From NCBI GenBank assembly GCA_001953115.1, contig LSSL01000004.1:62001-126000 (forward strand): DNA of 64,000 bases, read 5' to 3'. Source of the DNA: Smittium mucronatum (lineage: Eukaryota; Kickxellomycota; Harpellomycetes; Harpellales; Legeriomycetaceae). Positions 46,719 to 59,500 of the stretch are shown here, in pieces (within the stretch, counting starts at the first letter, position 1; every line of letters starts with the position of its first letter). The notes beneath the pieces are model-generated. The model saw only the letters and a list, made by a program, of their open reading frames with translations, ran no database searches and was not told the DNA's origin. A program made the translations under genes and the position numbers.

Positions 46719-47150
46719 TTTATTTTTTTGTATCAATGAATTATATTAATAGATAACTTCATTAAAAACTGTACTAGAAAAATATCAAAAAAAGAAAAAT
46801 GCGTATAAAAAAGACTATTATCCTAATTACAATAAGCTCCTCTGTCGGGCTACCACTGCGTACCTATAGGAAAAGGGTGCAATCTACCAACCGAAAAACC
46901 TCCCCTGGTATTGCTTCAAGTAGATGTATGACTGAAGTTACATGCAATCAAGAATTAATCTCTTTTTCAATGAACAACAGTCCATTGAAGATATTGAGCT
47001 CCTAGTCAGAGCCTACTTCCAACAGGATTAATAAAATTAAGGCTCCTACCCAAAAGTGTTATTGATCAACATTGCTTTCCTACAAATTACTGTTGGAAGC
47101 TGAGATCCGTCTGACTGTCGAACGCTGAACTTGTGCACTAGACTATGTCT
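46719..47150 (-). repeat. Dispersed retroposon family R, copy 3
   Basis: Aligns with 18360-18756 over its length: T-rich left end, CATTAAAAACTGTACTA, AAGACTATTATCCTAATTAC, CTGCGTACCTA, CAATCTACCAACCGAAAAAC, TATTGCTTCAAGTAG, GCTGAGATCC. GC-richer sequence continues to about 47260 and may be the 5' part of the element. The poly(A) end is on the left, so the element lies on the minus strand. Confidence 0.8.
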
Positions 47151-47310
47151 CAACTGTGCTAAACGATCGGTTCCTCTTGTTTCGAGATGGTCCTCCTCTG
47201 GAATCGCTGTCCTTCTAATTGCTGTGCGCTGCCTCCACTACTACCAACCAATAATATTACAATGCTGTGTGGAATTTTAGTTTAGTTTACTTCGAAAAGT
47301 ACACCATTAA

Positions 47311-47348
47311 ACCCCTAAACCATGGCGAGGTATTTCGCTTTTAGGGGT
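47311..47348. repeat. Hairpin ACCCCTAAA / TTTAGGGGT
   Basis: Nine-base perfect inverted repeat with a 20-nt spacer, about 430 bp past the last recognisable DIRS-like coding fragment. It could be part of that element's end, which is speculative. Confidence 0.4.
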
Positions 47349-48559
47349 AAATGTCGTTAATTATGGTCGTTCTTGATTAATGGATTCTGAAAATTTCTCT
47401 GGCTTGCAAAGATAAACATAATAACTTTAGCCAGCGAAATTCCTTAGTTTCCCATCGTTAAATTTGCCGATTTCACCCCATTGTTTGAATCCTGAAACAA
47501 TTGGAATAGTGTCGATCTCTCAGTTTAAAAAAGATCTCTTCTATTTACTCTATTACTATGAGAAATTCTTTTATGTAATTAGAAAATTTTCGCAATTTTT
47601 GGGTCTATGCCAAGGTCCATAATTGAGTATTTTTATGATTTAATTTTATTCATAAACTATTTTTTGGTTCTGAAAATTTACGATATATAGTCCAGTGTTT
47701 CTAGATATTATTGCTAAGGGCTGGCTATTGACAAGATTCAGTTCTATTTTTTTCTGTGTATAATATCGTCAGGATCAGAATTAAACTGTTATTTTGCTTA
47801 AAAATATAAATTGATGGAATTCTACGATAGATTTTGTGCTTGAAGATTCTCTAATGACTCTGTATTCCAAAGGATAAAGTTTTTTTTACTCGAAAGCAGA
47901 ATTTTTTCGCTTTTTGGGTCCATTATAAACGTTATAACTTGCAAAAGTAATGTTTAGACAACTGAGTTTTTCATAAGATCCAGATAAAATATTTCTTTCT
48001 TCTACAATAGTATTATTAGAGTGATATTTAAGAGATTTCTACAAACTTTGAGTATTACTTGGACAACAGATTCCATGGAGAGGTGAGGGAAGCATATTTT
48101 TTGGTCAATTCTGAATAATCTAAAATAGAAGTTCTGACCCAACAACATCTTTTATGGAAACAAGATGTTATATCTAAGTTAATTTTTCGTTTTTGATGAA
48201 AAAAGTTCTAAATATTGCATTCCGTATAGCTCCAATATCTTTCAAAATGCTTCATTTAATATGGATCATTCATTCTGTAGAATAAATAGGATTGAAGCAC
48301 TATATGGGTTTAATACAGATGGTACGTTTGTAACATGAAAATTAGTATCCATATTTAAGCTATGGTTTCATATTATAAATATATTTATAGTATTTTATAA
48401 GAAATTACTCCTATAAAAAATTTAAATTAGAATAGATAGTTTTATTTTCTGAAGATATCAGTATATCAGATAAAGAAAATTTCAGATTCTGAGATTTTAA
48501 GGTATTTTCAAGATATCTTTGGGTTGATATGTATCAAATTCACCGAGCGAGAACGCGAT

Positions 48560-48700
48560 ACGGAGTAAAATTGAGGTTCCAAAAATATCTTCATGTGGTG
48601 ATACTTACATCTGTGAAAATTTCCATTTCTGAAAATTCGGGGAATAATCATAGAAAATTCCAGCCCTTCAATTTGCACTTACAAAAAATAAAATTATTCA
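48560..48700 (-). pseudogene. DIRS-like RNase H fragment
   Basis: The minus-strand frame reads KLKGWNFL, stop, LFPEFSEMEIFTDVSITTHE. This resembles the W-N-G-x-S-F and P-E-x-E-I-F-T-D-A-S start of the DIRS RNase H domain, with its first catalytic Asp kept. It follows the reverse transcriptase fragment at the expected distance. Confidence 0.45.
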
Positions 48701-48802
48701 GATTATCTTTCAATTTCCATGTAATGTTAGCTGTTAGCTGATAAGAATATTTTATTTGGTTCGTGTAAACCTATATGCAAGAATACACTAGGTAGAAAAC
48801 TA

Positions 48803-48991
48803 TCAAATTACTTGGAATTTCCCAATCGAGTATGCTAAAAATATAAGTCTTTTTTCTTTACTGACTTTTTTTTCTGCTAAGATCCCAAATTTGGGAGGGG
48901 GAGGGGGTGTGCAGTCGAGTTCCATGATTTTGGAGTTGATAAAAATTCCATTACGTGTTATATTTTGTGATGATATTACCATGGGCTCCAC
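48803..48991 (-). pseudogene. DIRS-like reverse transcriptase, C-terminal fragment
   Basis: Reads NGIFINSKIMELDC, a proline run, then KFGILAEKKVSKEKRLIFLA and YSIGKFQVI. In DIRS elements the usual form is LGFxINSKxM, then a helical stretch, then LASFIGKxQ. The YLDD catalytic region expected between this fragment and the N-terminal one is not recognisable, so it is deleted or too decayed. Confidence 0.5.
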
Positions 48992-49199
48992 TGATTTAAT
49001 GCTCTAGTCTATTTCTGTTAGCTTGTAGAAAAATAATTTCATCTTATCTTGTTATATATCTTTTAACTTGAATTATTAAGATATTGTAAAATTAAGCAGA
49101 TATTATGATCTTGTGTGCTCTCGCCTATGTGGGTGCCTGTCGAAACACCTTGGTATATTTTTGTGTTCTGAGTCAAATAAAAACTAAGCACTGAGTCAT

Positions 49200-49593
49200 T
49201 ATTCTAGGTCATTCCAAATATAATCGGGGGCATTTCTTGCGATATTTTTCAGCCAAAATTTTCGTAATCGTATCTTCTAAATCTAAAGATGCAGTAAAAT
49301 CTTTTTTATTTATTATTCCGATTATTAAGGGGAGGAAAATTTCTTTAATTTTCTCTCTTCAACATGTTTTTTCAGCTTTCTCAGAACCGAACAGAACTGA
49401 CTCTATCTGTATTTTTAGACATTAAGAGAAGTTTTCTGTAAAACACTTTGATCCCAGTTTTAACCTCTTTTATAGAATTATTCACAAGTAAATAAGAAAC
49501 CTCGTCTGATAGAAAGTTATTGGCTTCCAATAAGAGTTCTCTTTCAGCGTGATAATGTGAATTGTTAAATTTCATGGCTCTATCACAATCCAC
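49200..49593 (-). pseudogene. DIRS-like reverse transcriptase, N-terminal fragment
   Basis: The frame 49593-49381 reads VSYLLVNNSIKEV, then VFYRKLLLMSKNTDRVSSVRF. This corresponds to the start of retroelement reverse transcriptases (usual form: I-x-x-V-x-x-x-x-x-G-F-Y-S-x-L-F-x-V-x-K-x-x-G-G-x-R-P-V). After a stop and a frameshift, LKKHVEERKLK and then PLIIGIINKKDFTASLDLED follow. The last block matches the first catalytic Asp motif (usual form S-I-D-L-x-D-A-F). The interruptions make it non-functional. Confidence 0.6.
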
Positions 49594-50262
49594 TTTCGTA
49601 TCTGATTCTTCGTTTAACCTTTCAAGGTTTTTTTTTGTAGCACGGAAAAATCTTGAAAACAGAATACCTTACAGGCAGCATAAAAATACAAAAAAACTCG
49701 TTATTTTTCCTCTAAAACTTTATTTTAAGGTTTCTTTTTTTTGAACGGGGTCTGAAACTCTTTATAAAAGATAATAAGGACCCCCCCCCCGTTTTTTTCC
49801 CATGCTATTCTAAAAAATGAATGGTTTCTAGCATAAGGGGAGAAATATATTGAACTTATCGGTACCTCCTTCGGCGGCTTCGCTTCCTTCCGTAAAAATT
49901 TGATCCTGTGAGCTGTTTTCATGAAATTACAGTAACAAATAAAATATTTCTGATTTGTTTTGTAACAGGTTTGCTATTGTCAAAGTGCTGTGAAATAGCC
50001 TTTTTATACTCTTATAGAGGGTTTAATGATTTTGGATCTCTTCACAGACACTTTTCTTGTAATATTAATATTGAGTTTTTAATAATACATTAGGGTTTTA
50101 GCTTTGAATTCAAAAAATTTCCCGTTTTTACGGGAAGATAAATTATCTTGTATATATTATTCGCTATCCCTAGAATAAATATTGCCCTTGTATTTAAATT
50201 CAGTGCCATTATTTTGATAGAAAAGAGGTTATCTAAATTAACCTTAGTTATATCTGGGGACT

Positions 50263-50548
50263 ACTGGATAAAAATTTGATAAAAATATAGCTTTCTGAAG
50301 GAGTGAGCTAATGTGGTTTAAATGCGGTGTAAAGTGGATTCTAATTTTTTTATCACTACATAAGCTAAATTTTTGAGCATTGGCAGGCTAAAGTTCATTG
50401 CGATAATTTTTGGGCACGGGTAAATATTAAACCTAAGTCCTTTATCTGTCAACGGGGTGCCTAAGATATCCTCTTCGATTAAGGGGAGAGCCTTGAAAAT
50501 TTCAGTGTAGACCAAAAAATCAGTACCTGTGGCTCTTATATTCACCAA
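50263..50548 (-). pseudogene. DIRS-like gag-type ORF fragment
   Basis: The open part reads VNIRATGTDFLVYTEIFKAL, then PLIEEDILGTPLTDKG and KLESTLHRI. After one stop the frame continues TTLAHSFRKLY. This resembles a gag-like protein repeated in Harpellales genomes, with motifs of the form LPSIEEDFFRxPL and ALYGIQxxLAxATRPxDY, as I recall them. The assignment depends on memory of that family and should be checked by a search. Confidence 0.5.
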
Positions 50549-50560
50549 TTGAACTTAAGT

Positions 50561-51796
50561 ATTCCGAAATTTAGCTCTTTTGAGAAGAATTTGGTCTAAA
50601 TTCTCAGAGATTGTTTAAGAAAATGTAATACTTTTAACCTCACGACTTTTTTTTGAAAATATTCTATTAATTCTTACATGTTTAGAACATTAAAAAAAAA
50701 AAATTCAAGTAGATAGAGTAACTCAGCGAAAGAAAAGATAATGGGGATATAATTATACCGTAATTTCAGTTTTATAAAATAAAATAGATTAGATTTTTAT
50801 ATTTATTTGAGTACTAAAATATGATTGTTTTTTGCAATTCAATCTTTTTAAAAAAACAAGTATTTAATAACTTAATATGACCACATCTTGAATTTTAATT
50901 TCAAAAAAATTCCTTATATAAGGTTTTTGTACCTTATTGGAAAAAAAATAAATTTCTATTTTCGAAATATGAAACGAAGTGTAGCTAGTGTAAAATAATA
51001 ATCAAGTAATAAAACTGACATAATTAAATTTTTACGTATTTCAGTTATCACTATAATAAGTATGAGTGTTGATGTTGATGTTGAATAAACCCCTTTTACT
51101 TTGAATTTTTTGAATTTTACTTCATCGATTATTTAAAAAAAACATCAATACTATAAATCATTCTAACACCAACCAAATAATTTGAATTGAATACTGAATT
51201 GTATCTATAACATTATTGTCTAGTAAAAATTATGGAAAAAAATCCTATAAATATTAGTCATATTCTTACAGTAAGAACTGAATTAATACTAATTTTTTTC
51301 GCAATTATTATACTTTTTTATGGATTTTGGATATTATTAAGCTATAAAATAATCATTAAAGAAAAAAAAATATGTAGTATTAAAAAGAAATGATATAAAT
51401 TTATTTTAAAAAATCCGTCTATGTAAAAAAATATTCTTCCGTTCTATTTAAATAGAAAACTTTTAAAATCTTCGATAAAACGAAATTATATTCTGAAATA
51501 TTGACAATTATGTTATATTGAACTAATTTTATATAATTATCCAAAATTTTATTCTTCAACATATAAATTATGTTATAAAAGTATTTAAGCTGTAAAATAA
51601 GTTAAATATTAAATTTAAAAAATAGAAATTTGTATTAAAAATAAGTGTTATTAATTACGCGATTATTGGCTATAATAAGTAAGATCTGCATATTTCTAAT
51701 AAATGTGGTTTTTGAATAACAATTCCTCCGTCTAAGAAAAAAATTCTGCGTATTTAAGGGATAATTTCATAAAATATTCAAAGTTTTCAAAAGAAA
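50561..51796. other. AT-rich gene-free region
   Basis: No gene is seen. Composition returns to about 80% A+T immediately after the DIRS-like block. Confidence 0.6.
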
Positions 51797-52445
51797 TTAA
51801 GGTAATATCCAAAAATAATTTAAAATTTAAAAAATATTATAACTGAGTTTTTTGATTTGGTGAATAGAAATTGGTTCATCGGTTGCCAATAGAAATAAAA
51901 TTGCTATTCAAAAAAATATTGTTAATTTAAATTTATTTTAGAACACGTAGACTTTCATAATATGAAAAACAGTCATTTTAAATAAAAAACTGAAATAATA
52001 ATGGAAATATTTATCAAAAACCCATAGTGATCATGGTACACAATTTCGATTTTTATTTCAGCAAAATTATTTTTTAGGCTAAATAGATAAATATAATGCC
52101 TTTTTTTTTGCTACGTTGGATAATTAAAAAACCCTGCATATATAAAATAGAGAAGAAATTTGTTCTTCGAATTTTGTGAGATTCATTCGAAATAAAATTT
52201 AAAAAATCATTTTAAATTGATTACCCCCCCCCCCGCTAAAAAGAAATTTTTGCTTTATTTAAAAACTTATATCGCAAGAGTCAGAATATTTTTGTTGATT
52301 TTATTTTCTATTTGGGTCTTATGGCACAGATTCAGAATTCATTAATTTCAGTGATAGAATACTCCAGGAGATAAAATTTTTTGCAATAACTTTTGTCTAG
52401 ATTAAAAAGGCTTCTGTTAAAAATAAAAAGTAATTATCAATACTT
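51797..52445 (+). repeat. Left arm of the long inverted repeat
   Basis: Matches the reverse complement of 54664-55308. Similarity decays gradually at the inner edge (after AATTATCAATACTT) and ends sharply at the outer edge. Confidence 0.9.
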
Positions 52446-54663
52446 GTAGCGTTCTTTAAATATTTTTTTTCTATCGGTTTTAAGGATTTTTTTTTAATAT
52501 AAAATCAAGAGACAATAAAGAAGCATTTATTTCTTAAAGTATCATTTATGTTTTCATTGAAGATTCAAATATTAAAACTTTTCATAATTTTTTTTTTATT
52601 ATTTTCTTACCCAAATTGAAATAATTACGAATCGATTAATGCACTCAAAGAAATAGAACGGGAATATTTTTTTTAATCCATTCAGGAATATAATTTTAAT
52701 TTCTATTTGAAAAAAGATGTGATTTTCTATCTTATAAGTTGAATATCATTAGTATTTTTTTAATATTCCCATATTGGTTGCAAAAATGGCTAAAGATGTA
52801 TCCTAGAAGATTTTGGAAATATTTATTAATTTGAGACCAGTGATAGAAAAAAAAACCGCATTGATTATATATAAGTTGAAATTATGTTATTTTATACAAA
52901 TAAAGATCTTTATTCTTTTTAAAAAAATGTGTCTGCATAGAGCGAGGAACATAAAATTGGAAAAACTAATTTTATCTTGTTTAAAAAAATTCATATTTAA
53001 ATATTGGGACTAGTTTTTATTTAATGAAACGTGAAATTTTGTTTATTTTAGTATAATTTTCCCCAAATTTAATTCTTTAGATGCTAATTTTTTTAAAAAA
53101 AAAACTCTGGACGAGATTTATTTAAAATAAAAGTAACAGATGTAATTTTATGTCATCTGAAAATTGAGAAACTGAAAGTTTTATCCAAAATAATTTGATT
53201 TTAATAAATAGAAAGAACTATATTCTTAATTTTTTTCTAAAAAAATCAACTCTTTTTTAAAAACTAAAGTTGTAATGATGATTTTTTGGTCGGAGTATAT
53301 AAAGTTATATTTCTGAAAAAAAATCTCTTCTTTAGCTCATATAAATAAAATAATAAGATGATACCTCTGTGAAAAGATAAATATAGATATTTGGGATTAC
53401 GAAAACGGTTTTTTCTGAAACCATTTTTTTAGAAAAGAACGGATGATGCAAAAAAAAAATTGGCATCAGAGTTTATTTACATCCTATAGAACATTATATG
53501 AAATACTAGTGTATTATATTTTTATTCCGATTTATTGCATCTTTTCGTCTAATATATTCGAAGTCGAAAGTAGTTGGATCACTAAATATGGGGTAATTTC
53601 ATAATTCTGCCTATTAAACTATTTAATTCTCAAATTTGACATAAATAGTTGCTAATGCGTATTAAAAGTCAAAAAATCATAAGGATGAGTTTAAATAGTA
53701 GGCGTGGAAAAAAAATGAAGAGATTCGACGATAGTTTAAATGCAATGAAAAGAAAAACAGTATGCTAAGATATACAAATATTAATAATAAAAATTTCGCA
53801 TTCCATATAAAAATAGATGAAATCTTTTATTCTTGACTACAAAAAAAGCTCTCTGTTTTATGAAGCTAAAACACTAAGATTTTGTGGGACATATTTTCAT
53901 TTTTGAAAATATGTTATAAAAAATTTGATGCTACTTGAGCTTTTTTAAATATCATAAAATGTAGCAACTATTAAAATAATCTCTATAAAATGTATTTATA
54001 ATTATTGCCTGGATTTCGTGGAGTCAAGATCACAATCAATAATAGAATGAAAAAATAACTGAAATGTGGGGAACAAAAAAATAAAAAATGGTGATTTGAT
54101 CCTTATAAATAAACTCACATACTCTATATTCCTAAAATAATGAAAAAAAATATTAATTAAAAACTATGAATATTAATATTAATATAAATTTGATTGAATT
54201 AGGAATCGCATTAATTGAAAATTGTTAATATATTCTCTCGTATTTATTATAGAAACAACATTATGTTTCATTGAATTTTTTTTAGTAAAATAATAATCAT
54301 ACTCATTCAAAAAATGTAAAATTTGAAGATAAAGAATTTTTTAGTAATTTTTATTAGTGAAAAAAGTGTTAGTAAATTTTATTGCTTAATTTATTAGGGT
54401 TTTAATAATAACAGTTAAATTTATGTTTATTGTAAGAGATGGTAATTCCGCATCTAAAACTGGAATAAATTTCAGTAGTGTGCTACTTTAATAAGATAAA
54501 AAGTTATATATATAAATAATACAACTTAAATGATTTCAAAAAAAAAAAAAACTTTTACGAGAATAGATCCACAAAAATCATTAATATTAGGATAACTTTT
54601 CCTCTTCAACATAAAATTTTGTCTAAATTTTTCTTAAAAAAATCTAGGTTTAAATAAGACTGT

Positions 54664-55308
54664 AAGTATTGATAATTACTTTTTATTTTTAACAGAAGCC
54701 TTTTTAATCTAGACAAAAGTTATTGCAAAAATTTTTATCTCCTGGAGTATTCTATCATTGAAATTAATGAATTCTGAATCTGTGCCATAAGACCCAAATA
54801 GAAAATAAAATCAACAAAAATATTCTGACTCTTGCGATATAAGTTTTTAAATAAAGCAAAAATTTCTTTTTAGCGGGGGGGGGGTAATCAATTTAAAATG
54901 ATTTTTTAAATTTTATTTCGAATGAATCTCACAAAATTCGAAGAACAAATTTCTTCTCTATTTTATACATGCAGGGTTTTTTAATTATCCAACGTAGCAA
55001 AAAAAAAGGCATTATATTTATCTATTTAGCCTAAAAAATAATTTTGCTGAAATAAAAATCGAAATTGTGTACCATGATCACTATGGGTTTTTGATAAATA
55101 TTTCCATTGTTATTTCAGTTTTTTATTTAAAATGACTGTTTTTCATATTATGAAAGTCTACGTGTTCTAAAATAAATTTAAATTAACAATATTTTTTTGA
55201 ATAGCAATTTTATTTCTATTGGCAACCGATGAACCAATTTCTATTCACCAAATCAAAAAACTCAGTTATAATATTTTTTAAATTTTAAATTATTTTAAAT
55301 TACCTTAA
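54664..55308 (-). repeat. Right arm of the long inverted repeat
   Basis: Reverse complement of the left arm. Outer end ATTACCTTAA, inner end AAGTATTGATAATTACT. Confidence 0.9.
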
Positions 55309-56323
55309 CATTTGCTTGATTATCTTTAATTCCAATCTATCAGTTCTGGTTTGTTTATGTATTTCATTTTACGAACAATTTCAGTATAAAAAAATTTTAA
55401 GCTTACCTTAAATTATTGTAAATTCATTATTTCTTTTGTTCCAACTATCAGTAGTATTTAATATTTTTTTAAATTTTATAATTACTTTTTATCATCTCAT
55501 AGTCTAATTTTTACCCTATATATTAATTTTTTTATAATTTTATCTAAAAGTGAATTTTTTACTTTAATAACGTTAAATTTTTTAGTGTCTTATATTAACT
55601 TTTATAATGATTAAGTAATAATATTTTAATATAAAAATTATTAATTTTTTTTATATAGGATACTTTTTTATTGGAATATTTTATCTCAGAAAAATATTAT
55701 TTCTTAAATTGAAAATATAACTTAACTCCACAGCTAATAATTCTAAAATTTTAAGCTTTTTTAAATCATTTCAATAATAGATATCTTTTTAACAGCTTAA
55801 ATAAAAATTTCTCTAACCAATCGGCTATTATCAGTTTTTTTTTATTCCTTTGTATCAATTTTACAGTTTATAGCTATACTAATTCATTTTTTGTTGCGAG
55901 TATATCACTTTATTAAAATATCATAAACCCCTAAATAGAACATCCCAATAGTTTAAGCATCATATTTCCGTACTAATATTCAACTATAATACCTTAGTTA
56001 TTTTTAAAAAAATTAGAATAAGTTGTTTTACTTTTTAATTTAGAATGCTTTCATATTTATTCGGTAATCCATTTGAGAGTGACATAAAGTAATAAATATA
56101 ACACATGATTTGTATAATTTTTTTTAAAAAATCTAGAAAAGAAAAAAAATAAAAATCGAAAATTTTGGCTTTTATGAAAAATGATTCAATGAGAAAATCT
56201 GCAAATAAATAACTCTTGGTATCAAATCTTTTTTATATGACTTAATTTATCTGCCTAATTCTGATTTTGTTTTAATAAAAAAGTGTAAGGATAAGGTTTA
56301 ATGGGATAATTTTAATAATAAAA
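55309..56323. other. AT-rich gene-free region
   Basis: T-rich, no gene seen. Confidence 0.6.
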
Positions 56324-56331
56324 TATAAAAG
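56324..56331 (+). promoter_or_regulatory. TATA box before a candidate small ORF
   Basis: TATAAAAG lies 43-50 bp before the ATG at 56374, followed by an A/G-rich leader. In such AT-rich DNA a chance match is quite possible. Confidence 0.3.
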
Positions 56332-56373
56332 GATATACTAGTTAAAAACATAAAACATAGAGAAAGAGACAAG

Positions 56374-56583
56374 ATGAAAAGATTAGCCATTCCAAAATGT
56401 CTAAGCTTCTTTATTTATACCATTTCCTATTTTCTAAAAGTCAATTTTGCTTATGGGAAGATTTCTTCATTGGATGAAATATTCAATGCGTGTACTGAAT
56501 CTATTGGCTCATTGCAAAAAGTCACAAGAAAATTGAGACTAATATCAGTAAATATTAACGGAATTTTTTTTCTGTACTTTTAA
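56374..56583 (+). CDS. Candidate small secreted protein (exon 1?)
   Basis: A 69-codon frame starting MKRLAIPKCLSFF with a hydrophobic stretch up to about residue 24 and a small residue before KISSLDEIFNACTES. This has the form of a signal peptide plus a short mature part. Composition is less AT-rich than the surroundings. A GTAAAT at 56548, after 58 complete codons, could be a donor. An acceptor TTTTATAG near 56698 would add only seven residues and a stop. The function is unknown, and chance cannot be ruled out. Confidence 0.3.
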   Translation: MKRLAIPKCLSFFIYTISYFLKVNFAYGKISSLDEIFNACTESIGSLQKVTRKLRLISVNINGIFFLYF

Positions 56584-59500
56584 ATTTTTTGTTTAAAAAA
56601 GTTGAATTATTTTTAAAAATTTGAATATTAAATTTATTCGAAATACAAGCATTACTCTCTATTTAATCCTATTTCAAAAGAAACTTCTTGTTTTATAGAA
56701 GTATAAAGACAAAGAAAAATAAATCTATGTATCTTTTTGAATTTTTCTTTTTAACTATAATACACATATTTTTTCTAAATTTATAATAGTGGTTTAAATC
56801 ATGCGAGAAGATGCTAAAAATTAAAGCCAAACTGCAGTATTTATAAACTGAAAATACGAAATTTATTATGGATTCTTAAATTTCTCCCTTTTATTCAATC
56901 ATTGAATACAAAAATTCATATTTTTTTTATAAATATTTGGTTACAAAAAATTAGAGTTTTTAGATAATAATATCTTTGTCCAGTAAAAATTTGAAAAAAT
57001 ATAAACTAGTACTCCGGTTTATTTTTCTTGACCTAATACTTTATATAATCCTGGAACAGGTTTATCAAAAAAGATATGTGTGAAATTATTCCTAATAAGT
57101 AATTTTATAGATTTTTAAAATCTTTTTATTCTTCGATAAATGCTTAAGGATACAATTAGTGCGCGCTCAGCTGAATCTTTGATCCTTTAAAAATATTAAA
57201 AAAATTTCTTTTTCAAACTCCTTAATCATAATTTATAAAATTCCTTTTTTAATATTTCCTAAAGATGATATACTTATTTCTTTTTATCATCAATTAATTT
57301 TTCTACCCTCTGCTAAAATGAGAATAAATTATCATTTTTCAAATTCGGCTGAAAATTCTATTTTAGTTGCTCTGGATTTTTCTATCTCATTATATTTGAT
57401 CCTTTAAAACCCATTTTTTCCGGAGAAATTATAATTTTATAAAACAACTCAATGTCATTCAATAATATAATATATTTAGTGTTTTAAATTTAGAATTTAT
57501 TAGTTTGATTTTTCGTTGAAGCATCCATTCAGTTATTATTAATAATGAGAAATAAACTATAACCTTCATATCAGATGTAAATCATTACGAAAAAAAATTT
57601 CTTTCCAATTTTTTATTATTTTTATAATCTCGCTATGTTTTCCTCATTTCCAAAAAAAATAATTTTTGGAATTTTTGAGTAAAATGTGTTGATTTTTAAA
57701 GCTGATTTTTTTTCAGTAAAGCGTTCTCTTTTTTTTCAATACTATACTAATACCTTTAAGAAGCTTCAATTTTTTTTGGTTATATAGTGCCAGTTGAGAA
57801 CTTTTTAGTTGTGCTGAAATTATATTTGTAATTTTGAATACACTTATCCAAATATTACGTCCTTTCTTATGTTCTAATCCAAACCAATTATTTAATTTTA
57901 ACCTTTAATCATTGTTAATACAATGAATATGGGGGTTTTTGTATTAAATCTAAAGATATAAATCGCAGATTTATAAAAAAAATTTACTCATTGAGATATT
58001 TTTGTAATTTTTACAGATTAATTAATATTAGAAACTTAAATTTTGGTCTAAGCGTGTATTTTTTACAATTAAAATTTAATTTAATTGACCTTTTTTCAAA
58101 ATAGTAGTATCTAAAATTTTACATAATGGATAGATATGACTCTTCATGTAGTACTTAATACAAATGATTTGGCTTTGAAAATTAATTCATATTTTTTGGA
58201 GTCATATGGTGTTTTGATTTTTTTGTATTACTTTTTTTTGCACCTTTCCTTATTATATTATAGGCTATTAATAATTAGAATTTTATTTGGATTCTTTAGT
58301 AATATAATTTGAATAATTCATATTTTATGGTCATCTGTTTTAAAAACAATGATTTTTCTCCTATTTCTGTTTACTCATTTCTATCAAAAATTTCAAAATT
58401 TCTTGTTTTTAAATTCAAAAAAATCACCATCTTAAAATTCCAGCATTTTCAGAGATTCTTCTAAGCTAATTTTATCACTTTTAGAAAGTAAAATAAAATT
58501 TAATTACATTTATATTTTCAATTTTGGATTAATATATTCCCTAAAACAACTAATAATAAAAAATTCACTATTTAGAATTTAATCCTATCATTTTCAAGCT
58601 TTTTCTGGGGAAATTTTTTTACATAAATTATCATAATATTTTTTTATGTATTTAGATAATGTATGAAATTTAGGCTTTAAATATTTAATAATATAATCCT
58701 ATTATATTATATATTTATAGTATTATATAATATTTTATCGTATTATTGATTTAGTTATTTTGTTTTAATTATAAATCTATACATACATCACACGTATTAG
58801 AAATCCAAAAAAAATCGCTAAAAGGTAGAATTTTATAAATTAAAAATTATAAGAGGGTAGTATTATTAAGATAAAAAAATTTCAAATTAAATTCTGGATA
58901 TTTAGTTTATAAATGACAGATTTTTATTATATATTGGTTCAATTTAATATTTTTCTGATAAATTGATAACATGTAATCCGAATTGTAAGCTATTACCATG
59001 ACTTTACCGATAACGATTAATCTACCCAATATTAATTCAGATCTACAGTAAAATAATCTTTAACTGATAATAAAGTCATAAAATATAACGATTTATAATA
59101 TTTTTTTTAATTAAATTTCTTATTTAGCATAGAATAAAAAATATAAATAATTATCCAAGCTTAGGAGTTATTAGAAATTATGTTTATTGGTGATTTGATA
59201 TCTAATGATTTGTGTTAACTTCAAAATCTCCCAAATTTGTTTTAAGTTATTTTTATCTTTTTTATAAATTTTAAGCTAATATAACACAACTTAAAATTAT
59301 GGCATAAATAATAATTTTATGTATGATAAGTAAATGAAAAATGTCTATATCTTATTTTGAAAACTCAAATTTTGACAAAATAATAAGTCTAAAGTAATTT
59401 TTTTCGATGAAATATATGTTAAAAAGTATTTAATAGTAGTGGATATGAGACAGATTTATTGCACACCGCAATAAATTAAATCGTATATACTAAAATTCTA

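Larger units (their letters stand above)
47780..50560 (-). mobile_element. Decayed DIRS-like retrotransposon
   Basis: A series of broken minus-strand frames in the order expected for a DIRS-type element: gag-like (50548-50263), reverse transcriptase start (49593-49200), reverse transcriptase end (48991-48803), an RNase H-like block (48700-48560) and a weak post-RNase H stretch (to about 47790). A tyrosine recombinase and split terminal repeats were not found. The whole block is less AT-rich than its flanks. The order and spacing of several independent weak matches support the call more than any one alone. Confidence 0.6.
51797..55308. mobile_element. Long inverted-repeat (foldback-like) element bounded by TTAA
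   Basis: Two inverted arms, 51797-52445 and 54664-55308, flank a 2.2-kb centre. The outer ends read TTAAGGTAAT and ATTACCTTAA, so TTAA is present at both boundaries, and similarity stops there. Between the arms I count only a handful of single-base differences in the parts compared, plus a homopolymer length change (11 C at 52224-52234 against 10 G at 54875-54884). The centre has no credible coding frame; its longest frame is 66 codons at 52813-53013 with no motif. This fits a foldback or non-autonomous DNA transposon with very long terminal inverted repeats. A segmental inverted duplication is the main alternative. Confidence 0.75.
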
